Source: Pontederia crassipes (lineage: Eukaryota > Streptophyta > Magnoliopsida > Commelinales > Pontederiaceae). Taken from it: DNA of 64,000 bases. Shown one piece after another: positions 47,929 through 59,828 of the stretch (positions are counted from its first letter, which is position 1; the number at the start of each line of letters is the position of its first letter). Where the stretch lies: contig JAUKPH010000017.1 of NCBI GenBank assembly GCA_030549335.1, forward strand, positions 2,411,001-2,475,000, given 5' to 3'. The notes under the pieces were generated by a model. The model searched no databases. It saw only the letters and a program-made list of their open reading frames with translations, and was not told the DNA's origin. Position numbers and translations under genes: made by a program.

Positions 47929-50900
47929 TCACGGTTTCCACAGGATGGTAGTCTCCGCGACCATGGACGTCACAACATAAGGATCCATGTTGGACGCCGG
48001 CCGGCGGTCTTCGAAGTAACCTGCATTGATGGGAGTGCATCAGTGGAGTAATCGCTTTTCAATAGTTGAAAATCTTCACGTACTTATGACCACAATTGAT
48101 ACCTTTGCCATTTTTCTCAGTCTCACGGCCGACGCGAATCGATGCCCCACGGTTGGCGACTCCCTGTCAGTGATAAGGAGCTAATGAGATCAGGAGGAAG
48201 CCAGAGACAGAGAGTTCTTATTAGCGTCAAAGAAACTACTATACATACCCATTTGAAGGTGTTAATATCAGCTGTCTCATGTCGACCAGTGAGACGGCGC
48301 TCGTTTCCTTCGCCGTACGCGGCAATGTGCTCCTTGTGCCTCAGTCCAAGCTTTTCAATGGCCTTCTTGATCACCTCATATCCTCCATCCTCTCTCATAG
48401 ACTTGGTGCTGAAAGCAGCAGATAAGAGAATTGCAAAGATTAATGAACAAAATCATTCTTCTAGCATAGTGATTTTTCTTATAACACTAGTTACCTGTAG
48501 TTTGTATGAGCACCAGCCCCATTCCAGTCTCCCTGGTAACAATATCAGCAAAGAGATTAGTATGGAAGATGATGTAAAAATTGGCAAACATATCAAGCAG
48601 AATTCAGAATACTATTCATAATAAAAAAAAGACAAAAAAAAGACATTTTGACTAAGTAACCTGAATTGGCTTTGGATCAAAGGAGAGGACAACACCAGCA
48701 ATCTCTGTAATCCTCTGTACAACAAGGAGAAATAATATGAATATTAATGCGAGGAACTTGCTTAATCTTTATGGATTTAGCAATATTATGTATTGCTGCA
48801 AACAGATACCTCAAGAATGTATCGAGCAACCCACAGTTCGTCACCAGCGGAGATGCCGACAGCAGGGCCAACTTGGAACTCCCACTGCATGTCAATAACA
48901 ACATTTGCTCAAATTGATGACAAGGAACTAAGTCGATTCCAGTCAGATTCCTTGTATGTTACCTGCCCTGGCATGACTTCACCATTGATGCCACTAATAT
49001 TAATGCCAGCGTACAGGCAAGCTTTATAGTGAGCGTCCACAATGTCACGGCCAAAGGCTTTGTCTGCACCAGCAGAACAGTAATATGGCCCCTGCATAGA
49101 AACTCGTGTATTAGAACAGCAACAAAGAGTTCTTAAAAAACAGATTTTGTAAAAGCAATAACATATCTAAGAGCATTGATCCCCAAATTCTGATTGGCGC
49201 AAATACATAAATGATAAAACTCTATAGTAACAAAAAAAAATGAGAGATCTAATGCATTCATTATTGGCACACAGTCCATGTTTGATGCAGTACCTGAGGA
49301 CCGGGATAACCACCAACAGGCCAGCCAAGAGGCCATTTCACATCTTTCTGCAGAAGGGTGTACTCCTGCTCAATGCCATACCTGTTATCAATTCAAAGAT
49401 TGCAGAAAAATATAAGTACAACATGTAACAAGGATACAAATTCGTCAAAATTAGATACTGTGATCAAACCATGGGACTTCAGCAACAACATCAGGATGGC
49501 TAAAAATTTTAGCAGCATTGTATCTATTGTTTGTGGGGATTGGCTCTCCTGCTGGGGTGTAGCAGTCGCACATCACCTATAAGTCAAAAAACAAAAATTA
49601 TCAAATAGCTAGAGTAAAAAAATCATGTAGTGGCACAGAATTTGTTAACAAAATTGATGGGAAAAGTCGAAGATCGCATAGAGATTGTAGAAAAATAGAG
49701 GAGACACACGAATTTACTCAGGTTCACCCTTGAGATGAGGACTACGTCCTAGTAGTCCTGTAAAGAGGTTCCACTATATCGTTTAGGTTTACAGTCGCCG
49801 CACAGATTACACCAGAAATTAGGCTATTAACAGCCTCTCCAAACCGAGTTTAAAACCCAAACAAACAGAAAAAAAATCTAATCCGAACCACACGGGCCGG
49901 CTAAACAAAAGCCCAAAACTCGTCTAAGTTTCGGGAGCGCTGCCCCCGAACCCCCGCCCGCTCACCAGTTCACGGGACCGCCGTTGGGGGGCGGGGCCCT
50001 CGAACTCCCCCTTTCGTTCGTACGCCAATAGCACTGCTAATTGGATAATACTCAGATTCCCCTAAGCTCACGTGGGCGAACTCGGTGTGAGAAACAAGGG
50101 ATCCTGAAGTATTCACCAACTCTAACATTCTCCCACTTGGTGGATACTTCACACCAATGAGAGCCTTGCCAGTAATATTCTTCTTCAATCCGATAGCAGT
50201 AGAGTACCACTCGAACTTTGCACCTGTAACTGCTTTAGTCAGAAAATCAGAACTATTCTCTGTTGTATCAACCTTTTCAAGCTGAACCTCTTTCTTTTCC
50301 ACCTTTTCCCGAATGAAATGGTATTGGATGTCAATATGCTTTGTGCGTGAGTGAAATGCAGGATTCTTAGCTAACTGAATAGCACCTTGATTATCACATC
50401 TCACATCTATGGCACCTTACTCAAATTCGAGCTCCAAGCACAACCGCTGTAGCCATATGGCCTCCTTTGCAGCATGAGTAAGAGCCATATATTCAGCTTC
50501 TGTAGAAGAAAGTGCTACCATGCTTTGTCTCTTGCTCATCAAACTTAGTGCAGGCCCAAATAATGTAAAAACATATCCGCTAGTGGACCGTCTACTATCA
50601 ATGTCTCCACCCCAATCAGCATCTACATGGCCTACAATATCAAGCATCTTTCCTTTTCCCGCACCTTCAAAGCACAAAGTAAAATCTGAAGTTCCACGAA
50701 GGTACCTGAAAACTCTCTTGATAGCATTTCAATGTTCTCTGCCTGGATTAGACATATACCGACTCAAGACTCCCACTGCTTGACCTATATCTGGACGCGT
50801 GCATACCATGGCATACATCAAGCTGCCCACTGCACTTGCATATGGCACACGGTCCATCTCTTCGTCTTCTTCATCCGTCTTCGGGTATTGCTCTACAAAA

Positions 50901-53900
50901 AGTTTGGTTCCTAGAGACATATGAGTACTCACTGGCTTGCAGTCCGACATGTTAAATTTTTTCAACATCTCTTTTATATACTTCTCCTGTCCTAACCACA
51001 ACTTTCGCTTCTGACGATCCCTTCTAATCTGCATACCCAAAATAAAATTCGCTGGCCCTAAGTCTTTCATCTCAAACTTCTTGGTCAACAAATCCTTCAC
51101 TGAATTCACCATCTTCATATTATTTCCAATCAGCAACATGTCATCCACATACAGTGTAAGAATGACAAACTGATCTCCAACTCTCTTCACATAAACACAA
51201 TGATCTGAATCTGAACGTACAAACTTGAGTTCGAGCATGTACGTATCAAACTTCTGTTACCACATCCTTGGCGATTGCTTCAATCCATACAGAGACTTCT
51301 TCAATTTGCACACCAGCTTCTCTTTACATTGAACCTCAAAACCTTCTGATTGTCTCATATATATCTCTTCCTCCAAGTCCCCACGAAGGAATGTCGTCTT
51401 CACATCCAACTGCTCTACCTCAAGATTATATGTTGCTGCCAGAGATAGAACAAGTCTGATTGAAGTCATTTTCGTCACGGGAGAAAAAATCTCATCATAA
51501 TCGACTCCCTGAGAGTACCCTTTAGCTACCAGCCTCGCCTTGTACTTCTCTACAGACCCATCCGGTTTCAGCTTTCGCTTGAACACCCATTTGCAACCAA
51601 TTGTCTTTCTATCCTTAGGCAATTTACACAAGCTCCATGTTTCATTCTTATCCAGTGACTGCATCTCATCTGTCATAGCAAGCTCCCACTGATTTGCATC
51701 ATCCATAAACCTTGCATCTTTTACAGAACTAGGTTACTTTTCGATGATGCTCAAAGCATGAAACGAACTCAGAGCACTAAGAGAATATCTAAGAGGTGCT
51801 CTTCTTTCTCGTGTCGATCTCCTGAGAACTGGTATGGTAGTACCAATATCTGGGTCTTCATCTGAATCTGCATCTTCAACTTCATTAACTGAGTCCTCTT
51901 GATCCGGTTCTGGAGCAGACTCAACTGAAGTATCTTGTGCAACCACCTCTGAAGTTTCAGAATTAGAATCTTCTTCAAACACTACCACTTTCTTAGGTTC
52001 ATCACATTTTTGAACTTCAACTTGGGAACGTGATTCACGGAAAATAACATCTCTGCTGTAGACAATAGTCCTTGACTTTGGATTCCACAGTTTATAGCCC
52101 TTCATCCATTCCTTGTATCCGACAAATATGTTCTTTTCAGACTTATTGTCAAGCTTACCCTGCTTTTTTTTGGGTATATGAACATATGCGTCACATCCGA
52201 ACACCCGAACAGGAGACAGATTCGGCTTCTTCCCAAATATTGTCTTATAAGGCTTCCGATCCTTCACTAATGAGGTCGGTGAGCGATTCTTCAAATAGTT
52301 TGCTGTGGCAACAACTTCTGCCCAGAACTCTTGCCCTAATCCAGCCCAACTCAGCATACATCTGGCTTTCTCTATGAGTGACCGATTTAATCTTTCAGCT
52401 ACTCCATTCTGCTCAGGTGTATATGGAGTTGTTTTCTCCCTTGCAATACCATTGTCCACGCAGAACTGCTCAAACTTTTCTAAATAAAATTTGCCTCTGT
52501 AATATGTACGAAGAACCCTCAATTGGTTTTCCACCAAAACTTTAAATTCTCGAAACTTATCGAATACATCTGACTTATTTTTGATAAAATAAATCCAACT
52601 GTATCTCGAAAAACCATCTACGAAAGAGACAGCACCTGGACCCTCCAATAGATGGAGTCGGAGTTGGTCCAAAAACATCACTATGGATCAGTTCGAGAAT
52701 CTTGGTTGCTCTTGAACCTGTGTGTTGAAAACTGACTCGGTTCTATTTTCCATGGAGGCAATGTTCACAGAACCCGAAGTCCACAAAACAATTCGGAACT
52801 CTTTCTACCATCTGACTTGATGCTATGGTAGAAAGTCATTTCTCACTGATATGGTCTAATCTCTGATGCCACAGCATAGATATGTTATCTTCGTCTTCTT
52901 TGGACTCTTCAGAAATAAATCCGCAGCCCACAGATATAGTCTTTCCGAGCAACTTGTACAATGTGCCATAGCGAACCCCTCGCGCAATCACAATAGACCC
53001 TCTGATCATCTTGTACGAATCCTTGTCGCAACTGAATATAACACCCAAATCAGCCATTGTATCAACAGATAACAAATTCTTGCTCATAAGTGGTATATGC
53101 ATCACATCTGGTAGAGTCTTCACCGTGCCATTATTCATCCTCAGCTTCACCCTGCCACGTCTAATAATCTGAACCGTAGTGTCATCTCCGAGCATGACAT
53201 CCCCACCATTATACTCCTCATATTCACAAAACCAGTGTCTATGAGGTGTCATGTGGTATGAAGCACCAGTATCAATGAGCCAGACATCCTTATCTGACCG
53301 TGCCATATATGCAGAAGCCACATACATATCTCCTGCCTCAACCTCCTTTTTGTCCGAGGTTGACTCAGCTTCTTTCTTGTGAACCGGCTTGTTTTTGCAA
53401 TCCCGCTTCAAATGGCCCCACTCTTGACATCTTCAGCATTGCACCTTCTTATCTCTACTCTTCGAACGCCCACGAGATTTGGATCAGGACCCTCTGATTT
53501 TGATTCCTTTCTAGTTGCCTTCCTCTGGCCGCCAGCGCCTCTTTATTAGAACTTGCCGATCCCTTTCTTCGTGTTTCCTCTGATAACAAGGCAGCACATA
53601 CACTTTCATACGAAAGTTCTTTATCCCCGCCACCAATCACGACAATCAGATTGTCCCATGAATCCTGCAGCGAACAGAGCAATGTTATTGCCTTATCATC
53701 ATCTTGAAAATTAACACCGATCGATACAAGTTGACTGATCACCGTGTTAAAGTTATAAAGATGAGTAGAGAACGAGTCACCCTCATGCATCCGAAGATTG
53801 TACAATTTCTTCCTCAGAAATAACTTGTTAACTAGTGACTTGCTTTGATATAGGGATTCCAATTTCCTCCATAGATATCTGGCTGTAGGTTCGCTCATCA

Positions 53901-56510
53901 CATTCGTAAGAATTGAATCCGCGAGACAAAGCCGAATCAAACTCTTCGCCTTTCTATCGATCCGATCCCACTCTTCGATCGCCTTTGGATCTACCTGACT
54001 GGAGGACGCCCCATCCGCGACCTTCGCCGCTTCCACGCCTGGCCTCTCCTTCTCAGTTGCCGTCCAAAGATCTCGATCACAGAGGAGATCCTCCATCTTC
54101 ATCTTCCAGAGATCAAATCGTGTTTCATCAAATTTTTCTATCTCAATCCGCGATCCTCCTGACATCTCGAATAAACCCTAATTCCTCGAACAACCTGTGC
54201 TCTGATACCAATTGATGGGAAAAGTCGAGAACAAGGAGAGAAGATCGCAGAGAGATTGTAGAAAAATAGAGGAGACACACGAATTTACCCAGGTTCACCC
54301 TTGAGATGAGAGCTACATCTTGCAAAGAAGTTCCACTATATCGTTTAGGTTTACAGTCGCCACACAGATTACACCAGAAATTAAGCTATTAATAGCCTCT
54401 CCAAACCGGGTTTAAAACCCAAACGAACAGAGAAAAAATCTAATCCGAACCACATGGGCCGGCTAAACAAAAACCCAAAACCTGTCTAGGTTTTGGGGGC
54501 GCTGCCCCCGAACCCCCGCCTGCTCACCGGTTCACGGGACCGCCGTCGGGGGGGCGGGGCTCCCCGAACCCCCCTTTCGTTCATACAGCACTGCTAATTG
54601 AGTAATACTCAGATTCTCCTAAGCTCACGTGGACGAACCCGGTGTGAGAAACAAGGGGTCCTGAAGTATTCATCAACTCTAACAAAAATCTCCTGAGATA
54701 TAATTTCCTCAAACACAGGTGAGCCTTATTATTATTCACTTTCTGATAAACGAATGGATTGGAAGAACAGAAAAGAACACGGTGAACTGATTAAAGTGTG
54801 CTTTCTGAAGTTAAAGTTTATCATTAATATTCAGTTATCAATCAGTTTTAAGCCTTGGGCGACGACTGTTATATTTGTAACTTAATTACAAGAATCTTAT
54901 TTTCTAGATTCTTCATTGTATAATTTCCTAATTATTTAGTGACTACTCAAAGAAGTGCTTGTACAGGAGAATTTTGCACTTGGTAAAAGAATATGCTTAC
55001 AAGTATGTTGTTCCCCCTCCTGAATGGATCCTTGAAAATCGCTTGCGGGCTGCAAGTTGAAACCAATTAATGTGTGTTATTAAAGCGAAAATCACGAAAA
55101 ACAGGGACACTTACTATAAGATCACTTCACTATCCTCGCCGGGAGCTTGGCCGGTGCTTGAACCATCATAGTTCCACTTGGGAAGCTGTGAAGGGTCAGT
55201 AACAGGACCTGGAAGTGTCTGTTCAAAGAAGAAAATGAGTGTTATTATCAACAAGGAAACAATACCACATCATCATCAATCATTTAGTAATATAAAACAA
55301 AAGTTTGCATATTAAGGTTTGACTTTGGAAACTTAAAACTTCAACAAATCCTACCCTGGCTTTGCTTCTCATATCCATGCCAGACCCTCCAATCCTGTGA
55401 AGTCATCGCACAGGGTGAGTGAATAAAGGTAACCCCAAGTGGCATAAATATCTAATTATAGGTCCTTCAGGCAAAGCCTCAGGCCTCGGCACCATGGAGA
55501 AGAAAGGAAAGAACAAGAGCAGAATGCTGAGATAATTTGATTATTTAACAGCAGGTATCAGAGATCAACCTTAATAAGTAAAAGGATAAAAAAAAAGAAA
55601 GTTACAGCATTGAGGAGAAAAATATTTTGACAGAGTAAGGATGACATGACGCGAAATTTGCAGGAGACAGAAGATGGAACTAATACTCCCTCTAAACATT
55701 ACATAAAACGCCAAACATCTGAATGAGTAAGAAAATACAAAAGTTTGAAGAATGCTTTAATAGATGAGCTATAAAAGCCAAAGACGACAACACAAAAAGT
55801 AAGCAAGAAAGATGCTGTAGTAGATAACAATGTAAATAAGGGCAAGCATCTACCCAACAAACACACATAGAAGTATCATTCATGAATCGTGTCACTAAAA
55901 CAGAGAAATAGGGTGGAAGGATCAACTATTTTGCATCAGAAATCGCCAAGCGAAAGTTCTGAAACACAGAGATCTACAAAGACCAAATGAGCAGAGAAAT
56001 CGTCAGAGTACTAACAACCAAAACAGATAAGGGTCCAAACTAAAACTCAGAACAGAAAAAACACAAGATAAACAATAAATCAGGAGTTCAGGACCGTCTT
56101 CCAGGGAGCTATGAAGAAGACAAAGAGCTTCATATAAAAGCAATGCAGCAGGAAAAAAAAAAACAGAATCTAATCTTCAAAAAGAAATACAGGAAAAGAG
56201 TCAAAGGACAACCAAAGATATCAAAATCTGACAATATCAAACCACTTCGGTCACGGAGAATCTAATTAAAATAGCGGTCTTTACTTCAAAAAGTTTCAGA
56301 GAAAAAAGAAGGATGATCGAAGTCATCAACATCTATTAGCTGCAAACCACTGCCATTATCGAAACACTAGAAGAGAGTAGAAAAAGAGCAATCTTTTTAC
56401 TCCGAAACAATCAGAAAATTGGTACCGAGAGCGCACCATATGTACTCGGCGATGACCTTCTCAGTTGTGTCGGAGAGATTGAGGTTGATGAGATCTGTGA
56501 GCAGAGCCAT
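47929..56510 (-). CDS. GLN1: Cytosolic glutamine synthetase (GS1)
   Basis: Minus strand, 13 exons: 56437-56510, 55355-55394, 55115-55218, 55001-55049, 49470-49576, 49294-49381, 48963-49091, 48810-48884, 48661-48714, 48495-48532, 48249-48408, 48103-48163, 47929-48020. Every junction is GT-AG. Lengths sum to 1071 bp, giving exactly 356 residues, the size of cytosolic GS1. It ligates ammonia to glutamate using ATP, as a decamer. Seen: start [18 protein letters not shown] with no plastid transit peptide; beta-grasp signature [10 protein letters not shown] (56-65); ATP-site signature [17 protein letters not shown] (237-253); end ETTILWKP. Intron 4 (49577-55000, 5424 bp) holds Copia-2 in the same orientation; without it the intron would be about 390 bp. 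A TATA box lies at 56617 with a GAT array just upstream. The gene looks functional. Confidence 0.96.
49655..50127 (-). repeat. Copia-2 3' LTR
   Basis: TGATGGG...TAACA as read on plus. It abuts the AAAAT target copy at 49650-49654. Confidence 0.9.
54213..54684 (-). repeat. Copia-2 5' LTR
   Basis: Partner of 49655-50127, next to the primer-binding site and followed by the AAAAT target copy. Confidence 0.9.
55395..56436 (-). other. Intron 1 of glutamine synthetase
   Basis: 1042 bp with GT-AG ends (minus strand), purine-rich on the plus strand. I see no element or gene in it. Long first introns in plant housekeeping genes can hold expression-enhancing signals; none is demonstrated here. Confidence 0.8.
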
Positions 56511-56616
56511 TGGCCTACAGGAATTGCAGCAGGACTAAGAACCCACCCTCTCTGTATCGCGGAGGCTACACAGAAAAAGATCTGCCAATGAAGAGCCACG
56601 GAGAGGTTTGCAGGGT

Positions 56617-56624
56617 TTTTATAA
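56617..56624 (-). promoter_or_regulatory. GLN1: TATA box of glutamine synthetase
   Basis: TTATAAAA on the minus strand, about 107 bp upstream of the ATG at 56510. It is preceded, within about 22 bp, by the GAT/ATC microsatellite. Confidence 0.65.
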
Positions 56625-56645
56625 GTGGGTTGGTATCATCACATC

Positions 56646-56744
<99 letters not shown>

Positions 56745-56745
56745 A
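56646..56745. repeat. (GAT)n microsatellite in the glutamine synthetase promoter
   Basis: About 33 uninterrupted trinucleotide units, 100 bp long. Long unbroken trinucleotide arrays are length-polymorphic. It also yields a spurious poly-Met frame. Confidence 0.97.
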
Positions 56746-57575
56746 ATATATGTTCGGGATAGTTGTAAATTCGAGATTAACTCAAAATAAAAAAAATCGT
56801 GGTCGTTGATTCCTGTCCCAAAGCAAATATGGCTCAAGTTTTTGTGGTTATGTGGAAAAAGAAAACAAAAAACTTTTGAGCGAGAAAATAAAAAAAAAAA
56901 AGTAGATACGAGAACGAACGTGGTGGCCACTACTAAACGGCAGCGGCTCAAGTTGTGGTATGGTGGTCCGTCACGGTAAAGCGGATTTTTTCTTCAGTAA
57001 ATTTGTTTCGATCTCTTTTGGGTAAAGTCGAATGAGATCAGCACAGATTTTAAGATAAAGCAGTAAAGAGAATTTAGCAAAAAATATTAAAAAATTATGA
57101 CCTGACATCTCCTTAACAGTTCCTTTCTAACAATAGGGAAGGAAAATATTGAACGCAAAATAACAATAATAATAACTCTTTTCCTTGAGCAAAAGTTTTT
57201 GTCTATTTTTTTTTCTCCATAACAACTTCTTCATTATTGTTTTTTTGTATTTTTCCTATAATTGCGTAATGCATCCAAACACTTTTTTTAAAAAAAAATG
57301 TCATACCATAAAATTTTACAATTTATGGGGTTCAGATAATTTTTAGAACAGACCCTAAATTAGTTTCGATCTCTTTTGGGTGAAACCGAACAATAACAGA
57401 ACAGGTTTTAGATTAAAATAGTAAAGAGAAATAAGGGAAAAATTATTAAAAAGAATCCTGAGTCGGTAGGTGACTAATGTCAAAATTTAAAAGGTGATTT
57501 GAAAATAATTAATAATTTATTTATCTATCTATACAATTAATGATAAATTAGTAAACTTATTATTATTTTTTAATA
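56746..57575. other. AT-rich spacer upstream of glutamine synthetase
   Basis: Two similar phrases (TTTCGATCTCTTTTGGGT at about 57006 and 57366), each followed by TAAAGAGAA-type sequence, form a diverged direct repeat of 360 bp period. No gene. Confidence 0.45.
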
Positions 57576-57870
57576 TAGTGGATGACGATGCGACCACCAA
57601 GTCCGCCGTGGATTCCCCATCTCGGGAACCGAACACCGACACATGCCGGTTGACGTCACCGACTCGAGATTCAAGTGGGTCCCGTGATGAGCTCGAATTG
57701 CACCAAGAGATGGACCCCACACCGCTGTCCAACGACCTTTGGGTCCGGATAAAATCCCTCAGTTTGCGGGCCCCCGCGAAGTGGGAGGGAACAAGTCGAC
57801 GTCAGCATGAGCTTCCAGTCGCGTGAATTTAATGGTGATTGGTGGGGCACTGTAGAAAGCAAATAATAAT
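57576..57870. other. GC-rich island of unknown nature
   Basis: About 290 bp of GC-rich sequence in AT-rich DNA. A plus-strand frame of 82 codons (57578-57826) and opposing minus frames are open, but composition explains them and no family is recognised. It contains GACGTCA-type motifs and a CCAAT (minus strand). It may be a gene or promoter fragment. Confidence 0.35.
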
Positions 57871-58670
57871 ATTAATAATAATTAAATTATACGTGCCAAA
57901 CAAATAAAATTTATCATTCTCTTTAATACGTTTGGATGGTATTTGCTCAAGTTCTATTAACAAATTTTAAAAGTTCTCATCACATAATTTTTTACCGAGT
58001 TCTTATCTTCGATAAAAACTTTTGAAGTTATGCCGAACGTTTCTTTTTTTTTTCTTTTACTTTACATCTTTCAGTCGTAAGTTTTAACTTTTTTTTCTTT
58101 CATTTATTTTTTAATTATTTTATAATGTATGTATATATAATTTAGTATATATTAATACATTATTAATCATCTTATAAAATAAATTATTAAATGTAATTCA
58201 TTAAAAATTATGAAATATTTAGTTCTTATAATTAATAAATATTTTATTAATTAAACTATTCAATTATTTTTTAAAAAATTAAGAAACATTATATTTGGAT
58301 AGTAAGATGTATGTAAATTATAATAGTAATAATATTTATCAGATTTAATCAAAATAAATAAAAATAATATTAATAATATAATGATTTACATATATTATAA
58401 TATTTATAACATATTCTTATTTACTAGAATTTTATATCTCATAAAATAATAAATTATATTCTTAGGTCTTATTTTTTTTATCAAACATCCACTAAAACTT
58501 ATTTATCAAATCAACTTTTTAAATCATCATCATTTCACTTTCTCATCCAAACATCAATCCAAACTTTTCTATCAAACCGATTAGTTCTCGAAAACTAACA
58601 TTATCTCAATATTCCCATATCAAATCGGTTAATTTTCAAATATCTCTGTTAAAAAATACTTAAACTAGTT

Positions 58671-58719
<49 letters not shown>

Positions 58720-59825
58720 TAAATAAGAATTAGTGTTATACCTGCATATAAGATCCAATGTTTTTTTTCGTAATGTCTTTTCATTACTTCCTTGTTTCCG
58801 GCATATTTCTTTTACAAGATGTCAGGTGCATCTTTAGTCATATACTCTTGGAAAATGGATACCTAAGACGAAAAAATGACTAATTAAGATTATAAGTGGA
58901 TATTCCTTATAATACGATAACACTTGAATCACTAATTGTGATTATCATAAGATTTATATGTGTTTTCTGAGCGATACGAAAAATATTTGATCATTTGAAC
59001 AAATTTACAAGAAGGAATTTTCTGTGACGATATTATGGAATCCAATTTATCCCATCAATTTACATAGTAGGGCTTGGATGTGATTCCTCGTAAACATTAT
59101 TCCAATAGAATGTGCCAATTTAAATCTTCTTCCTTTTTATTGCCAGGTGAAGGATAAATTGATTTCATATTTCAAAATATCTATATCAGCATTGGGAAGA
59201 TACTCTGGTGAATCTTTCTAGGACAATGGTGTACAATCTTGATTTCATAATATTATTTTTTATTTCAATTGAATTTATTTTATATATTTAATTAATATTA
59301 TTTCAGCTCCAAATGCAGCATTGTCAACTTATATAAAGATGTGTTTGAAACAGATCTTGCAAGTGACTTTTCTTCATCAATCATTTGCTTTTCGCTAGTT
59401 GATTGTTTGGTAAAAATTTCTTTGATTACTTTTTTTTTATAAAGTTTCTATCGCGCCCAACACAATTTTGTGCAGACAGGAGAGGAGGAGCGCTTTTCAA
59501 TCAGCATTCCATCTTAAGCTTCGACGAAAGCTAGCTTTTTTATAAAGTTATGCCAAACGCAGCCTAAATCCCGTTAGGATGACGCCGTCTTTGAAATTTT
59601 TTATGAGAGTAAATAAAAAAATTATAGAAGCATCATTTAGAAAACATGTATACCAAATTGCATTTATGATGCACACGTGAAAGTTGTCTTGGACGATGAT
59701 GGAGTGATAAGTGAAGGAAGGCTTATTCTGTATTTATATATTAAGTTTGTAAAACTATATATACATAATAATTGTATCGTTTAAAATTGAAAAAAAATGA
59801 GATAATTTGTCTTTCTTTCTCATTC
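57871..59825. other. AT-rich spacer with TA microsatellite
   Basis: TA run at 58675-58717. The phrases AAGTTATGCCGAACG (about 58025) and AAGTTATGCCAAACGCAGCC (about 59545) look like ends of a decayed DNA element family. No gene. Confidence 0.4.
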
Positions 59826-59828
59826 ATT

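Larger units (their letters stand above)
49655..54684 (-). mobile_element. Copia-2: Ty1/copia element inside intron 4 of glutamine synthetase
   Basis: A minus-strand element of 5030 bp. LTRs 54213-54684 (5', 472 bp) and 49655-50127 (3', 473 bp) are flanked by a perfect target duplication AAAAT (49650-49654 and 54685-54689). A tRNA-Met primer site lies at about 54198-54212 and a purine tract at 50128-50140. Parts in order are gag ([20 protein letters not shown]), protease (DTGASYH), integrase ([12 protein letters not shown]), reverse transcriptase (YVDDM) and RNase H ([18 protein letters not shown]). Broken in roughly five places. LTRs differ by about 7-8% by eye, so it is probably younger than Copia-1, of the same family. 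Confidence 0.93.

Noticed and set aside
47929-56510. Reading the glutamine synthetase as a pseudogene because of the 5-kb insertion
   Set aside because: The insertion lies wholly within an intron; all exon phases agree and the total is exactly 356 codons.
56608-56790. 60-codon frame that is almost all Met, and its Ile-rich opposite
   Set aside because: Product of the GAT microsatellite.
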